Below are positions 53,331 through 62,000 of a DNA stretch of 64,000 bases, piece after piece (position 1 is the stretch's first letter; each line of letters begins with the position of its first letter). Source of the DNA: DATDIC01 sp963764525 (GTDB lineage: Bacteria; Pseudomonadota; Alphaproteobacteria; Acetobacterales; Acetobacteraceae); contig CAVXTC010000016.1 in the NCBI GenBank assembly GCA_963764525.1, forward strand, positions 394,603 through 458,602, in the 5' to 3' direction. Under the pieces are notes generated by a model, which was not told where the DNA came from, made no database searches, and saw nothing but the letters and a program-made list of their open reading frames with translations. Both the position numbers and the translations under genes were made by a program.

Positions 53331-53464
53331 TCGGTTTCATGCGCGTGTGCAGGTGGATGGTCCTCGGGTCTTCGGCCGGCGGCGGGAACCGTGGCGGCGA
53401 TCATGGCCCGGGCAGCCCGGCCCGCCACGTAGCCAGCTATGCTAAATCAAGCCTCTTGCATGAG

Positions 53465-53482
53465 ATGTAGCCGAGGCTACAT
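53465..53482. promoter_or_regulatory. Palindromic operator upstream of mntH (candidate MntR/DtxR-type site)
   Basis: ATGTAGCCGAGGCTACAT is a perfect inverted repeat (8 + 2 + 8) ending 8 bases before the mntH GTG. Its GTAGCC/GGCTAC halves resemble sites of DtxR-family manganese regulators. Position and symmetry strongly suggest Mn-responsive repression of mntH. The regulator gene is not in the window. Confidence 0.7.
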
Positions 53483-53490
53483 TTACGCCG

Positions 53491-54823
53491 GTGCAGAGGC
53501 CGGACCCATATGCCGTGAGCGACATCGCCAGACAGACCTTGACGGACCGGACGTCCTTCGCCGCCGGCGAGGCGCTGGCCGGCCGCCGGCGGGGTATCGG
53601 CGCGATTCTGCCGTTCGCCGGCCCGGCGGTGATCGTCTCTGTCGCCTATGTCGATCCTGGCAATTTCGCCACCAACATCCAGGCCGGTGCCCGCTATGCC
53701 TATGGCCTGCTGTGGGTCGTGATTGCCGCCAACCTGCTGGCGATGCTGTTCCAGGCGATGTCGGCCAGGCTTGGCATCGTCACCGGCCGCAACCTGGCGG
53801 AGCTAAGCCGGGCGCATTTCCCCCGCCCGGTGGTGCTCGGCATGTGGCTGGTCAGCGAGGTCGCCGCGATGGCGACCGATCTGGCGGAGTTCCTTGGCGG
53901 CGCGATCGGGCTGACATTGCTGCTGCATATCCCGCTGCTTTGGGGCATGGCGGCCACCGGTGCCATCACCTACGGGATTCTGATGCTCGACCGCTCCGGG
54001 TTCCGTCCCATGGAGCTGGTGATCGGCGCCCTGGTGGCGCTGATCGGCGTCAGTTATGTGATCGAGTTGGTGATCGCCCCGCCCGACTGGGGCGCGGCGG
54101 CGATGGGCAGCGTGACGCCGCTGCTGCCGGATGCCGGGGCGGTGACGCTGGCGGTCGGCATCATCGGCGCCACCGTGATGCCGCATGCGATCTACCTGCA
54201 CTCCGGCCTGACCCAGGCGCGCACGCCGGTCCGCAACGACACGGAGCGGCGGCGGCTGCTGCGGTTTTCCAATCGCGAGGTGGTGGTGGCGCTGTCGGTC
54301 GCCGGGCTCGATCAACATGGCGATGGTGATGATGGCGGCGGCGGCCTTCCATGCCGGGCACAGCGACGTCGATCAGATCGAGACCGCGTATCACACCCTG
54401 GCCCCGCTGCTGGGCGCCGGCGCGGCGGGCGTGTTCCTGGTCGCCCTGATGGCGTCGGGGATGTCCAGTTCGGTGGTCGGCACGATGGCCGGCCAGGTGA
54501 TCATGCAGGGCTTCGTCGGGTTCCGCATCCCGATCTGGGTGCGGCGGCTGTTGACGATGGCGCCGGCGTTCGTCGTCGTTGCGATGGGCACCAACGCGAC
54601 GGAGGCTCTGGTGTTCAGCCAGGTGGTGCTGAGCCTGGTGCTGCCGGTGCCGATGATCGCGTTGCTGATCTTCAGCCGCCGGCGCGACGTGATGGGCGGG
54701 TTCGTCGCCGGCGGCGTCACGGCGGTGGCGGCCGGCGTGGCGACGGTGATCGTGCTGGGGCTGAACACGCTGCTGCTGCTGCAGACCTTTGGAGTGTCGC
54801 TCCCTGGCCTTCCGTCCCTCTGA
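53491..54823 (+). CDS. mntH: NRAMP-type Mn2+/divalent metal transporter MntH (one frameshift)
   Basis: About 443 residues. The metal-binding VAYVDPGNFATN in helix 1 and the MPHAIYLHSGLTQ motif in helix 6 are both present. An early GPAVIVSVAYVDPG and later SGMSSSVVGTMAGQVIMQGF follow NRAMP topology (11 helices). One extra base near 54313, after SVAGL, shifts the frame; the protein then continues INMAMVMMAAAAFHAG. The GTG at 53491 lacks a clear ribosome-binding site and a GTG at 53515 is an alternative. It is probably controlled by the palindrome just upstream. Confidence 0.92.
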
Positions 54824-54833
54824 TGGCGTCCTG

Positions 54834-55467
54834 GTGGATCGCGACCGCGCGGCGCTGATCCGGGCGGCGTTCCGGCTGGAGTGGCTGACGCTCGGCTGGA
54901 TGGTGGTCGAGGCGGCGGTGGCGATCGGCGCCGGCTTGGCGGCTGGCAGCCTGACGCTGACCGCGTTCGGGCTGGACAGCGTGATCGAGCTGGGCTCGGC
55001 GTCGGTGCTGATCTGGCGGTTGTCGGTGGAGCTGCGGCGCGGGGGTGCGTTCCCGGAGGCTATCGAGCACCGCGCGAGCCGCATCGCCGGCGCGCTGCTG
55101 TTTGCGCTGGCGGTCTATGTTGTTGTTGCTGCGGCCTGGGGTTTCTGGAACCGGCAGGGCGGCGGGTTTTCGCTTCCGGGCCTGCTGGTTGCTTTGGCAG
55201 CCGATTCCGGCGATGCATCTGCTCGGCCGCCGGAAGCTGGCCGTGGCGGCGCAGCTTGGCAGCCGGGCGATGCGGGCGGATGCGGCGGAGAGTATCACGT
55301 GTTTCTGGCTGTCGGTTGTGGTGGTGGTCGGGCAGGTGGCCGCATGGGGCCTGGGGGCGTGGTGGGTGGACCCGCTGGCGTCGCTTGGGGTGGTGTGGTT
55401 CGTGGTGCGGGAGGCACGCGAGGCATGGGCGGGGGAGGCGTGCTGCGGGGATGATCGGAATTGCTGA
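54834..55467 (+). CDS. Cation (CDF-like) transporter (one frameshift)
   Basis: About 210 residues when repaired, with six predicted helices: LEWLTLGWMVVEAAVAIGAG, then SLTLTAFGLDSVIELGSASV with the metal-site Asp, ending ADAAESITCFWLSVVVVVG and DPLASLGVVWFVVREAREAW. This is the short cation-efflux-like membrane family without a cytoplasmic domain. One extra base near 55195 breaks the frame. GTG 54834 is a plausible start 11 bases after mntH; the frame is open back to TTG 54789. Confidence 0.8.
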
Positions 55468-55554
55468 TCGCTACCACGCGTTGTATGTTGCATAATCAAT
55501 CACCTTCGCCAGAACGCGCCGGCGAGCTTCCTTGAAGCGGTGACCCACGGCCTC

Positions 55555-55603
55555 GCTCCGATACCGGAGCAGCCCATGGATGCCGCTTTCGCCAGGATGA
55601 CGG
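55555..55603. repeat. Intergenic palindrome with REP-like motif
   Basis: GCTCCGATACCGGAGC (55555-55570) is a perfect 6-bp-stem hairpin. It is followed by CATGGATGCCGCTTTCGCCAGGATGACGG, a diverged copy of the motif seen at 1987-2107 and near 18250. It separates the convergent transporter and DUF4239 genes. Confidence 0.5.
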
Positions 55604-55627
55604 CAGCAGGAGAGAGTCGCCGGCTCA

Positions 55628-56401
55628 TCAGTGCGGCAAGCTCTGCCCAGCGTCAACAAGTGGCTGAACGGGTACCTGGATCAATCCGCGAGCCGGCCGG
55701 TCCAGATCCATCACCACCATGATGACCACGGCAACCATGACGGACATGATCAGCGTGGCCGTAAGCCGCCGGGATCCGGTTACCCCGGAGTTGTAACCGG
55801 TGAATCCCATCGCCACCATCGCGACGCCGACCAGCATAAGCATCACCGGTGCCGGAACATGATAGTGCAGGGCAGTGAGCCGCGCCTCATGGATGTTGTT
55901 TATCTCGTTCAGCGAGGCGACAAAGCGATAGACCGGCAGCGATTGCGGCGCCGCCGCGGTTACCGCAACCGCCTGCTGCCACAACCTGGTCTGGAGATCG
56001 ACGGATCGGGCGACGTCGCGATCAAGTTTCGCCGGGTTGAAGGGAACACCCAGACCGATCCGGACGGCGACATAATCGCGCAGCAGGCGCAGAATGGGCC
56101 CCTGTGCCGGTTCGGGGAGCATCAGCGCGAAATTCGCCGTGCTGCCAATGGCATTGGCCTCCTCCAGGACCAGGCCGCGGCGCGCCTCATAACGCGACAG
56201 CGCAAGGGAGAAGCTGAACGCAAGCAGGAGTGCGAGCAGACCAAGCGCCGCACCTGTCAGGGTGCTGATATCCACCGCCGCGTTCTCGGTTTGCCGAGAT
56301 CGCCACCCGATCCAGGTGCCAAGCCCGGCTGCTCCGGCAATAAGGATCAGAGTCCCCGGATAGACGACGATCAGGTCGATCTCATACAAACGCTCCAACA
56401 T
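55628..56401 (-). CDS. DUF4239 (bestrophin-like) membrane protein, copy 2
   Basis: 257 residues, intact. The layout is the same as the copy at 51819: N-terminal helices (VYPGTLILIAGAAGLGTWIG and a LTGAALGLLALLLAFSFSLAL segment), a soluble middle with EEANAIGSTANFAL and EINNIHEARL, and C-terminal helices around MLMLVGVAMVAMGFTGY. Its function is unknown. Two paralogues within 4 kb suggest duplication or independent recruitment. Confidence 0.85.
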   Translation of the reverse strand: MLERLYEIDLIVVYPGTLILIAGAAGLGTWIGWRSRQTENAAVDISTLTGAALGLLALLLAFSFSLALSRYEARRGLVLEEANAIGSTANFALMLPEPAQGPILRLLRDYVAVRIGLGVPFNPAKLDRDVARSVDLQTRLWQQAVAVTAAAPQSLPVYRFVASLNEINNIHEARLTALHYHVPAPVMLMLVGVAMVAMGFTGYNSGVTGSRRLTATLIMSVMVAVVIMVVMDLDRPARGLIQVPVQPLVDAGQSLPH

Positions 56402-56559
56402 CTCCGTGGCCTTCCCGGCAGTCGCGTGCGGCCGTCATGTCAGCGCCCGTACCAGCGATTCGTCCATAGCGCTCACTGGATCGAAACAACCCCGCATGAG
56501 CCCGTCGCGCGCCTCCAAGAAAGCGCGAGCAGGAGACGAATGTTTTTCCGTGAACGACG

Positions 56560-57320
56560 TCAATGCGCCGTCCACCCCCCATCCACCACCAGGCTCTGCC
56601 CGGTCATGTAGCCGGACGCATCGGATGCCAAAAACACCGCCGCCCCCACCACATCGCGCGTCTCCCCGAACCGCCCCATCGGCGTGTGCTCCAGGAACGG
56701 CTTGCTCAGCGTCGGATGGTGCAGCAGCCCTGTCGTCAGGTCGGTATCGATATAGCCCGGCGCCAGACAGTTCACCCGCACGCCGCGCTGTGCCCACTCC
56801 AATGCCAGCGCCTTCGTCAGCAGCTCCACCCCGCCTTTCGACGCACAGTACGGCACCGAGCGGGTCATCCCGACATGCCCGGCCACCGAACTGACATTCA
56901 CGATCGAGCCGCGCGCCACGCTCCGCCATCGCTGCGCCGATATATTTGCAGCACAAAAACGCCCCGGTCAGGTTCACGTCGATGATCGCCTGCCAGTCGG
57001 CCAGGCTGGTTTTCTCGATGGTGCGCCAGACCGGGTTGATGCCGGCGTTGTTCACCAGCACATCCACCCGCCCGAACCGCGCCAGCGCGGCATCGCGCAG
57101 CGCCAGCACCTCGGTTTCGCGGGATACGTCCGCCACCTGCACCAGCGGCGAGCCGCCGATCGCGGCCGCGGCTTCATCCAACGTAGAAGCGGTCCGCCCA
57201 GCTCAGCACCAATTCTGCGCCGAACCCCGCCAGCGCCTCAGCGATAGCGCGCCCGATGCCGCGCCCGGCACCGGTTACAATTGCAACCTTGCCGGTCAGG
57301 TCGAACAGCGCGGTGCTCAC
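56560..57320 (-). CDS. SDR-family oxidoreductase (two frameshifts)
   Basis: About 253 residues. It begins at GTG 57318-57320, which overlaps the TGA of the acyl-CoA dehydrogenase. The cofactor motif is TGAGRGIG, with NNAGIN, then SIVNVSSVAG and a catalytic segment VPYCASKGG, where Cys occupies the position after the catalytic Tyr. The ending ASGYMTGQSLVVDGGW is typical. Breaks lie near 57190 and 56925. Coupling to the dehydrogenase suggests a shared acyl or alcohol catabolic route. Confidence 0.85.
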
Positions 57321-58486
57321 CAGTTGGGGCCTTGCCGCATGATCTTCTGCGCCAGGCTCCAGCGATGCACCTCCGACGGGCCATCATAGATACGGAAGCC
57401 GCGGACCTCGCGGAAGATGCGCTCCACCAGGGTTTCGCCGGTGACACCCTGGCCGCCCATGATCTGCACGCAGCGATCCGCCACGCGCCAGATCGCCTCC
57501 GAGCACACCACCTTGGCAATCGAGGAGTCCGTCCCGCCTCGCTCCCCCTGATCCAGCAGCCAGGCGGTGTGCCAGATGGTCAGCCGCGCCGTGCGGATGT
57601 CCATCTCGTTGTCGGCCAGCATGAAACCGACGCCCTCATGCTGCCCAAGCACCTGGCCGAACACTTCGCGCTTGCTTGCGTACGCGGCGGCGATTTCATG
57701 CGCGCGCCGCGCCGCGCCGAGCCAGCGCATGCAGTGCGTCAGCCGCGCCGGCGCCAGCCGCACCTGGGCGTAACGAAACCCTTTGCCCGGCTCGCCAAGT
57801 ATGTCTCCCGCCGGAATCCGCACGTCGCGCAGCCGCACCACGCAATGGCCGCCGGGAAATCCCTGATCCAGGCTGTCCATCGCCCGCACCACCTCAATCC
57901 CCGGCGTTTGCATGTCCGCCAGGAACATCGTTGCACGTCCGTCGTCGCCGGCCGCCATGATGATCGCGAAGCCGGCCCCATCGGCGCCGGTGATGAACCA
58001 TTTGTCGCCGTTGATCACCCAATGGTTGCCGTCCTGCACGGCCCGGGTTTTCAGCGCGGACGGATCGGAGCCGGCCCCCGGCGCCGGCTCGGTCATGCAG
58101 AAGCAGGACCGGATCTCGCCGCGCGCCAGGGGGCGCAGCCAGCGCTCCTGCTGGTCCGGCGTGCCGACCGCCTCCAGCAGGTGCATGTTGCCCTCGTCGG
58201 GTGCGGCGATGTTCATAGCCAGCGGACCAAGCAGCGAATACCCGGCTTGCTCGAACACGATCGCCTTGCCGACGTGACTGAGGCCGAGACCGCCGAACGC
58301 TTCCGGCACGTGCGGCGCCAGCAGCCCGGCGGCATCGGCCAGCGCGTTCAGCTCGCGCCGGAACGCATCGGTGGGGCCGTGCCGCGTCTGCCGCTGGTCG
58401 GCCTCCAGCGGCACGATCCGGTCGAGGATGAAGCGACGCGTGCGGTCCCGCAGATCGGCCAGTTCGGTCGGGATCGAGAAATCCAT
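57317..58486 (-). CDS. Acyl-CoA dehydrogenase family protein
   Basis: 389 residues, intact. A GAAGGGCG box precedes ATG 58486 (MDFSIPTELADLRDRTRRF). The FAD/substrate motif is CFCMTEPAPGAGSD, followed by WVINGDKWFITGADGAGFAI. The C-terminal QIMGGQGVTGETLVERIFR and IYDGPSEVHRWSLA match long-branched members close to ACAD10/11 types. It oxidises an acyl-CoA at the alpha-beta bond; the chain type is unknown. It is co-transcribed with the SDR downstream. Confidence 0.92.
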   Translation of the reverse strand: MDFSIPTELADLRDRTRRFILDRIVPLEADQRQTRHGPTDAFRRELNALADAAGLLAPHVPEAFGGLGLSHVGKAIVFEQAGYSLLGPLAMNIAAPDEGNMHLLEAVGTPDQQERWLRPLARGEIRSCFCMTEPAPGAGSDPSALKTRAVQDGNHWVINGDKWFITGADGAGFAIIMAAGDDGRATMFLADMQTPGIEVVRAMDSLDQGFPGGHCVVRLRDVRIPAGDILGEPGKGFRYAQVRLAPARLTHCMRWLGAARRAHEIAAAYASKREVFGQVLGQHEGVGFMLADNEMDIRTARLTIWHTAWLLDQGERGGTDSSIAKVVCSEAIWRVADRCVQIMGGQGVTGETLVERIFREVRGFRIYDGPSEVHRWSLAQKIMRQGPNW

Positions 58487-58577
58487 CAGCGCCCTTCAGG
58501 TGACCGTTGCGGCACCCAGGGTGCGAGCGGCGCCCAAAGCAGGTCAAGCACACACTCAACCACGGGAGGCCGCCCAG

Positions 58578-59444
58578 GTGGATGTCCTTGCCATGCTCAC
58601 GGTGGCGTGCAACGTGATCGGCATGGGGCGCACCTTTTTGTGGATTCTCGCGATGCTTCCGTCGCTGCTTCCGGGGGCCGCGGCGGCTGCCGAGCCGCCG
58701 TCGACGGTAAACCTGCATTACCAGGCGTTCGCGCATGGCCTTGCCATTCTCGCCATGGACGTGTCGGTGACCCTGGCACCGAGCGGCTACCAGGTGACAC
58801 TCAGTTATCATACGACGGGCCTTGCCGGGTTTCTGTATCCGGGACATCAGGCCGATGCGGTCGGCGGCACTTGGGACGGCGACCGGGCGGCGCCCCGGCA
58901 ATACACCGGCGCCGGCGTCTGGCGCGGCGTGACGCGGCGCATCGACATCGCCTACCACGACGAGCGCCCGCAGATCCTGATGCTGCTGCCGCCCATCACC
59001 GAAGAGCGTGAGCCGGTGTCGCCGGCGCTGCAGGCCGGCACTGAGGATACCCTCAGCGCGCTGGCGCAGCTTGTTCGGCGCGTGGAGACGACTGGAAGCT
59101 GCGATACCTCGGCGCGAACCTTCGACGGACGCCGGCTGAGCCAGATCGACGCGCGCACCGTCGGGATCGAGTCGGTGCAGGCCACGCAACGGTCGATGTT
59201 TGCCGGCCCGGCGCTGCGCTGCGATTTCACCGGGCACATGCTGGCGGGCTTCGAACTCCATGACCGGGCGACGGATCAGCGACCGATGCACGGCTCGGCG
59301 TGGTTCGCTTCGATCGGCGGCGCGCCGGCGGCGCCCGTGCGCCTGCGCTTCGAAACACGCTGGTTCGGCGATGTCACGATGTTCCTGACGGATGCAACGA
59401 CAAAGCCTCAGCCGCTGGCGCAGGCGGCGGCGGCGTTGCCCTGA
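58578..59444 (+). CDS. DUF3108 domain-containing exported protein
   Basis: About 288 residues, intact. GGGAGG at 58564-58569 favours GTG 58578; ATGs at 58593 and 58623 are alternatives. A signal segment FLWILAMLPSLLPGAAAAA is followed by VNLHYQAFAHGLAILAMDVSV, the usual DUF3108 strand. The middle has GLAGFLYPGHQADAVGGTW and the end a LRFETRWFGDVTMFL strand. It is probably periplasmic; function unknown. The 3' end overlaps the convergent lipoprotein gene by 71 bases. Confidence 0.82.
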   Translation: MDVLAMLTVACNVIGMGRTFLWILAMLPSLLPGAAAAAEPPSTVNLHYQAFAHGLAILAMDVSVTLAPSGYQVTLSYHTTGLAGFLYPGHQADAVGGTWDGDRAAPRQYTGAGVWRGVTRRIDIAYHDERPQILMLLPPITEEREPVSPALQAGTEDTLSALAQLVRRVETTGSCDTSARTFDGRRLSQIDARTVGIESVQATQRSMFAGPALRCDFTGHMLAGFELHDRATDQRPMHGSAWFASIGGAPAAPVRLRFETRWFGDVTMFLTDATTKPQPLAQAAAALP

Positions 59445-59853
59445 TCGCGGCGCCTGTCCGCGGCAAGCGGACCGACTCGCCTTTCCTCACCACCACGCGC
59501 GCGCCCGGCGCCATGCCGTCCAGCGGCGGCTGCACGACCGCGATCGTGCGACCAGTGTCCTCGTGAACGATCAGCTCGACCAGCGGCGCGTTTTCGGGGA
59601 GCAGACGCAGGCCGATAGCGTGCAATAGCCGGCTCCGCTCCGCCGCGAACCCATCGAGCTCGGAGCGCCTGACAGGACGGACCACCACCACCGTTGCATC
59701 GGCGATTTCATCGGTGGATCGAGGTCCGGTTGGGGCTGGTTTGGTCGCGTGGCCGGCGACCGACGGCGGCGGCGGTCGGGTTGCGCAACCCGCCGGCAGC
59801 AGCGCGGGTAACGTCAAAACGGCGATGAATGCCGCTCTCCGCTTCGGTCGCAT
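59374..59853 (-). CDS. Small predicted lipoprotein
   Basis: 159 residues from ATG 59853. RRAAFIAVLTLPALLPAGC is a lipoprotein signal with a lipobox (LPAGC), followed by a Pro-rich stretch and a domain with ATVVVVRPVRRSELDGF, LVELIVHEDTGRTIAVVQP and ARVVVRKGESVRLP. The latter resembles the glycine-zipper-free SlyB-like outer-membrane lipoproteins only loosely. No firm family. Confidence 0.65.
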   Translation of the reverse strand: MRPKRRAAFIAVLTLPALLPAGCATRPPPPSVAGHATKPAPTGPRSTDEIADATVVVVRPVRRSELDGFAAERSRLLHAIGLRLLPENAPLVELIVHEDTGRTIAVVQPPLDGMAPGARVVVRKGESVRLPRTGAAIRATPPPPAPAAEALSLHPSGTS

Positions 59854-60107
59854 GCAAAAACCTCCTGATTTCATCAGGATGTTTATCCTTGCCCCGGATC
59901 GTTGCCGCACGCAAGCGTGAAGCGAATGTTCTTGCAAAGTTCCGCAGGTTCATGGGTCCGAGTCGGCAAGCGAGATGATCTTGCGCAGAACAGCGAGTGG
60001 TGATAAGTAGTTAGCCGCGACTCCTGAACGTCTAACTGAGCGACGGCCATCCGGTCGTCGTGCCCTCCGGCCATTCCCGGCCGTGCCACGACGGAGGTTT
60101 TCAGCGG

Positions 60108-61270
60108 ATGACCCGACCCCAGCGCGTCGCCTGCCCGGCCCTGATTCCGGCTTCTCTGGTTCGTATCATTGGCTGCTTCGCGCTGCTTGCGCTGCTGGCG
60201 GCCTGCGCCGGCCAGGCGCCGACGATCAACGAATTGCAGGAAGCGGCGCAATACGCTGCCCACGCGAGCGGCAACTACACGCCGCCCGGGCCGCCCGAAG
60301 ATCCGTGGGGTCCTTACATCCAGGAGGCATCGCGGCGATTCGACGTGCCGGATACCTGGGTTCGCGCGGTGATGAACGTGGAATCCGGTGGCCAGCTCTA
60401 TCTCAACGGGCAACTGACCACCTCGCCGGTCGGGGCGATGGGCCTGATGCAGGTGATGCCGCAGACCTATGACGAGCTGCGTGAGGAGTACAGCTCTCGG
60501 CGGCGATCCGTACGATCCGCACAACAATATCCTCGCCGGGACCGCATACCTGCGGGAGATGTACGACATGTATGGATCGCCCGGCTTCCTTGCCGCATAC
60601 AACGGCGGACCGCGGCGGCTGGATGATTACCTCAGCAACCAACGGCCGCTGCCCGACGAGACGCGGCGTTACGTGGCAATGATCGCGCCGGCGATCGCCG
60701 GCGTCTATCCGGCGCACCGGTCGGCGGCCGAAACATATGCAATGAACCAGTTGCCGATTGAGATCCCCGGTGGGTTGCGCTACGGCCGGGTGCAGATGGC
60801 GAGCAGCCGTGAGCCGGAGCGTCGCACCGCGCCACCATCCGGAGGTACGGCTGGCGCACCTGCCCTCGCCGCCGCGTCTGGTGGCGCCGCCGGCGGTGCA
60901 ATTGGCGATGTCGTCACCGCCGCCGGGTGGATCGGCGCACCAGCGCCGCAGCTTCCGACTGATCCAGACCGCCAGCGCCGAGCCGGCGCCGGTCGCGCAT
61001 GGTGGCAAGCTGAATGGAGACTGGGGGATCCAGGTCGGCGCGTTCGGGCGCGAGGGCGAGGCCCAGGCCGCCGTCAGCCTGGCGAAGGCCGAGGCGCATG
61101 GCGCGCTGGGCGTGGCGCATCCGATGGTTGCCAGCGTGCATCAGGCGCACGCGACGCTGTGGCGGGCGCGGCTGACAGGTCTGTCGCGCGAGGCGGCCGT
61201 GAAGGCGTGCGGCGCGCTGTCGCGCGGCCGGAAAAACTGCATCGTGCTGTCGCCGGAGGCGCAGAGCTGA
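60108..61270 (+). CDS. Lytic transglycosylase (SLT) with C-terminal SPOR domain, lipoprotein (frameshifts)
   Basis: GGAGG 10 bases upstream of ATG 60108. The signal LLALLAACAG has a lipobox. The SLT domain has the catalytic Glu in VMNVESGGQ, SPVGAMGLMQVMPQTYDEL, DPHNNILAGTAYLREM and FLAAYNGGP. A Ser/Ala/Pro linker leads to a SPOR-type domain (WGIQVGAFGREGEAQAAV ... KNCIVLSP). It cleaves peptidoglycan and probably localises to septal glycan. Breaks occur near 60496 and 60850; repaired length is about 386. Confidence 0.88.
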
Positions 61271-61392
61271 GGTCGGTTCAGGGCTTCATCCCAAGCTCTC
61301 CGGGGCTGCCTCTTCGCCGATAGGGCCCGCCTGACCCGTGGCGACTGCCTGAGCCGTAAGGACCGCCTGAGCCGCACGAGCCGCAGGGCCCG

Positions 61393-61470
61393 CCCGAGCC
61401 GTCATCGCCGGCCCACGGTCCGGCCAAGGGCCGGCCCGAGGACAGGCTACGGCCGGCAATCCACGTCTTT
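61393..61470. repeat. Dispersed intergenic repeat, copy 2
   Basis: GTCATCGCCGGCCCACGGTC followed by CGGCC and later AATCCACG matches the element at 4601-4660. It lies between the transglycosylase and a restriction-enzyme remnant. The preceding 61320-61390 has short repeated CCTGAGCCG-like units. Confidence 0.5.
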
Positions 61471-61490
61471 TGCCGTGAAGGAAGGCGTGG

Positions 61491-61859
61491 ATGCCCGACC
61501 TTCACCGGGCAAGACGGTGGCCGCCGCGCGCGACGGTGCCCGCTTGGCAAATCGCCCCCTGCGTCACCGCCGATATCAGCGTGTTCACCGCCGGCGACGA
61601 GCGCGAGGCACAACGCACCCACGTCAATCTCGTTGTGAACGACACCATAACCTGGGAACCGTCAGCCGCCTGTCACCTCGACCGCCATCCGGCGATCCGC
61701 GCCTTCGTGAATAACCCCGGCCTGAACTTCGCCATCCCTTATCTGCACAACGGCAAACATTTCTGCATTTCTGCTGGTCCGCTGTCGGGCATCGACGCGG
61801 CGAGTCTCGGACATTCGCCTCACGCCCAGAGTTGGCCGGAGCTAAACTTACGCTTTTGA
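61491..61859 (+). pseudogene. Type III restriction endonuclease (BPTD_3080-like) C-terminal remnant
   Basis: The central stretch THVNLVVNDTITWEPSAACH, then RHPAIRAFVNNPGLNFAIPYLHNG, resembles the C-terminal part of type III R-subunit-like DEAD-box restriction proteins, where it precedes the nuclease core (usually HxYxPDFIVR). Here it degrades into HFCISAGPLSG, so the nuclease motif is lost, and no helicase part exists upstream. A decayed fragment, of moderate certainty. Confidence 0.45.
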
Positions 61860-62000
61860 GTGCTCAACCGCGGAGACATCTGCTCCTGCACCTGTCGGCG
61901 GCAGGTAGCGACTCTAAATTGAACCACGGCTAATCGACGCTGCTCAGCAGGAACCGGGCGGGCAATTGGCCAGCGCGGATGCCGCCATCGCGCGCGTCGA

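Noticed and set aside
55471..55659. 62-codon minus-strand frame
   Set aside because: Composed of an intergenic REP-like palindrome; overlaps the end of the DUF4239 gene.
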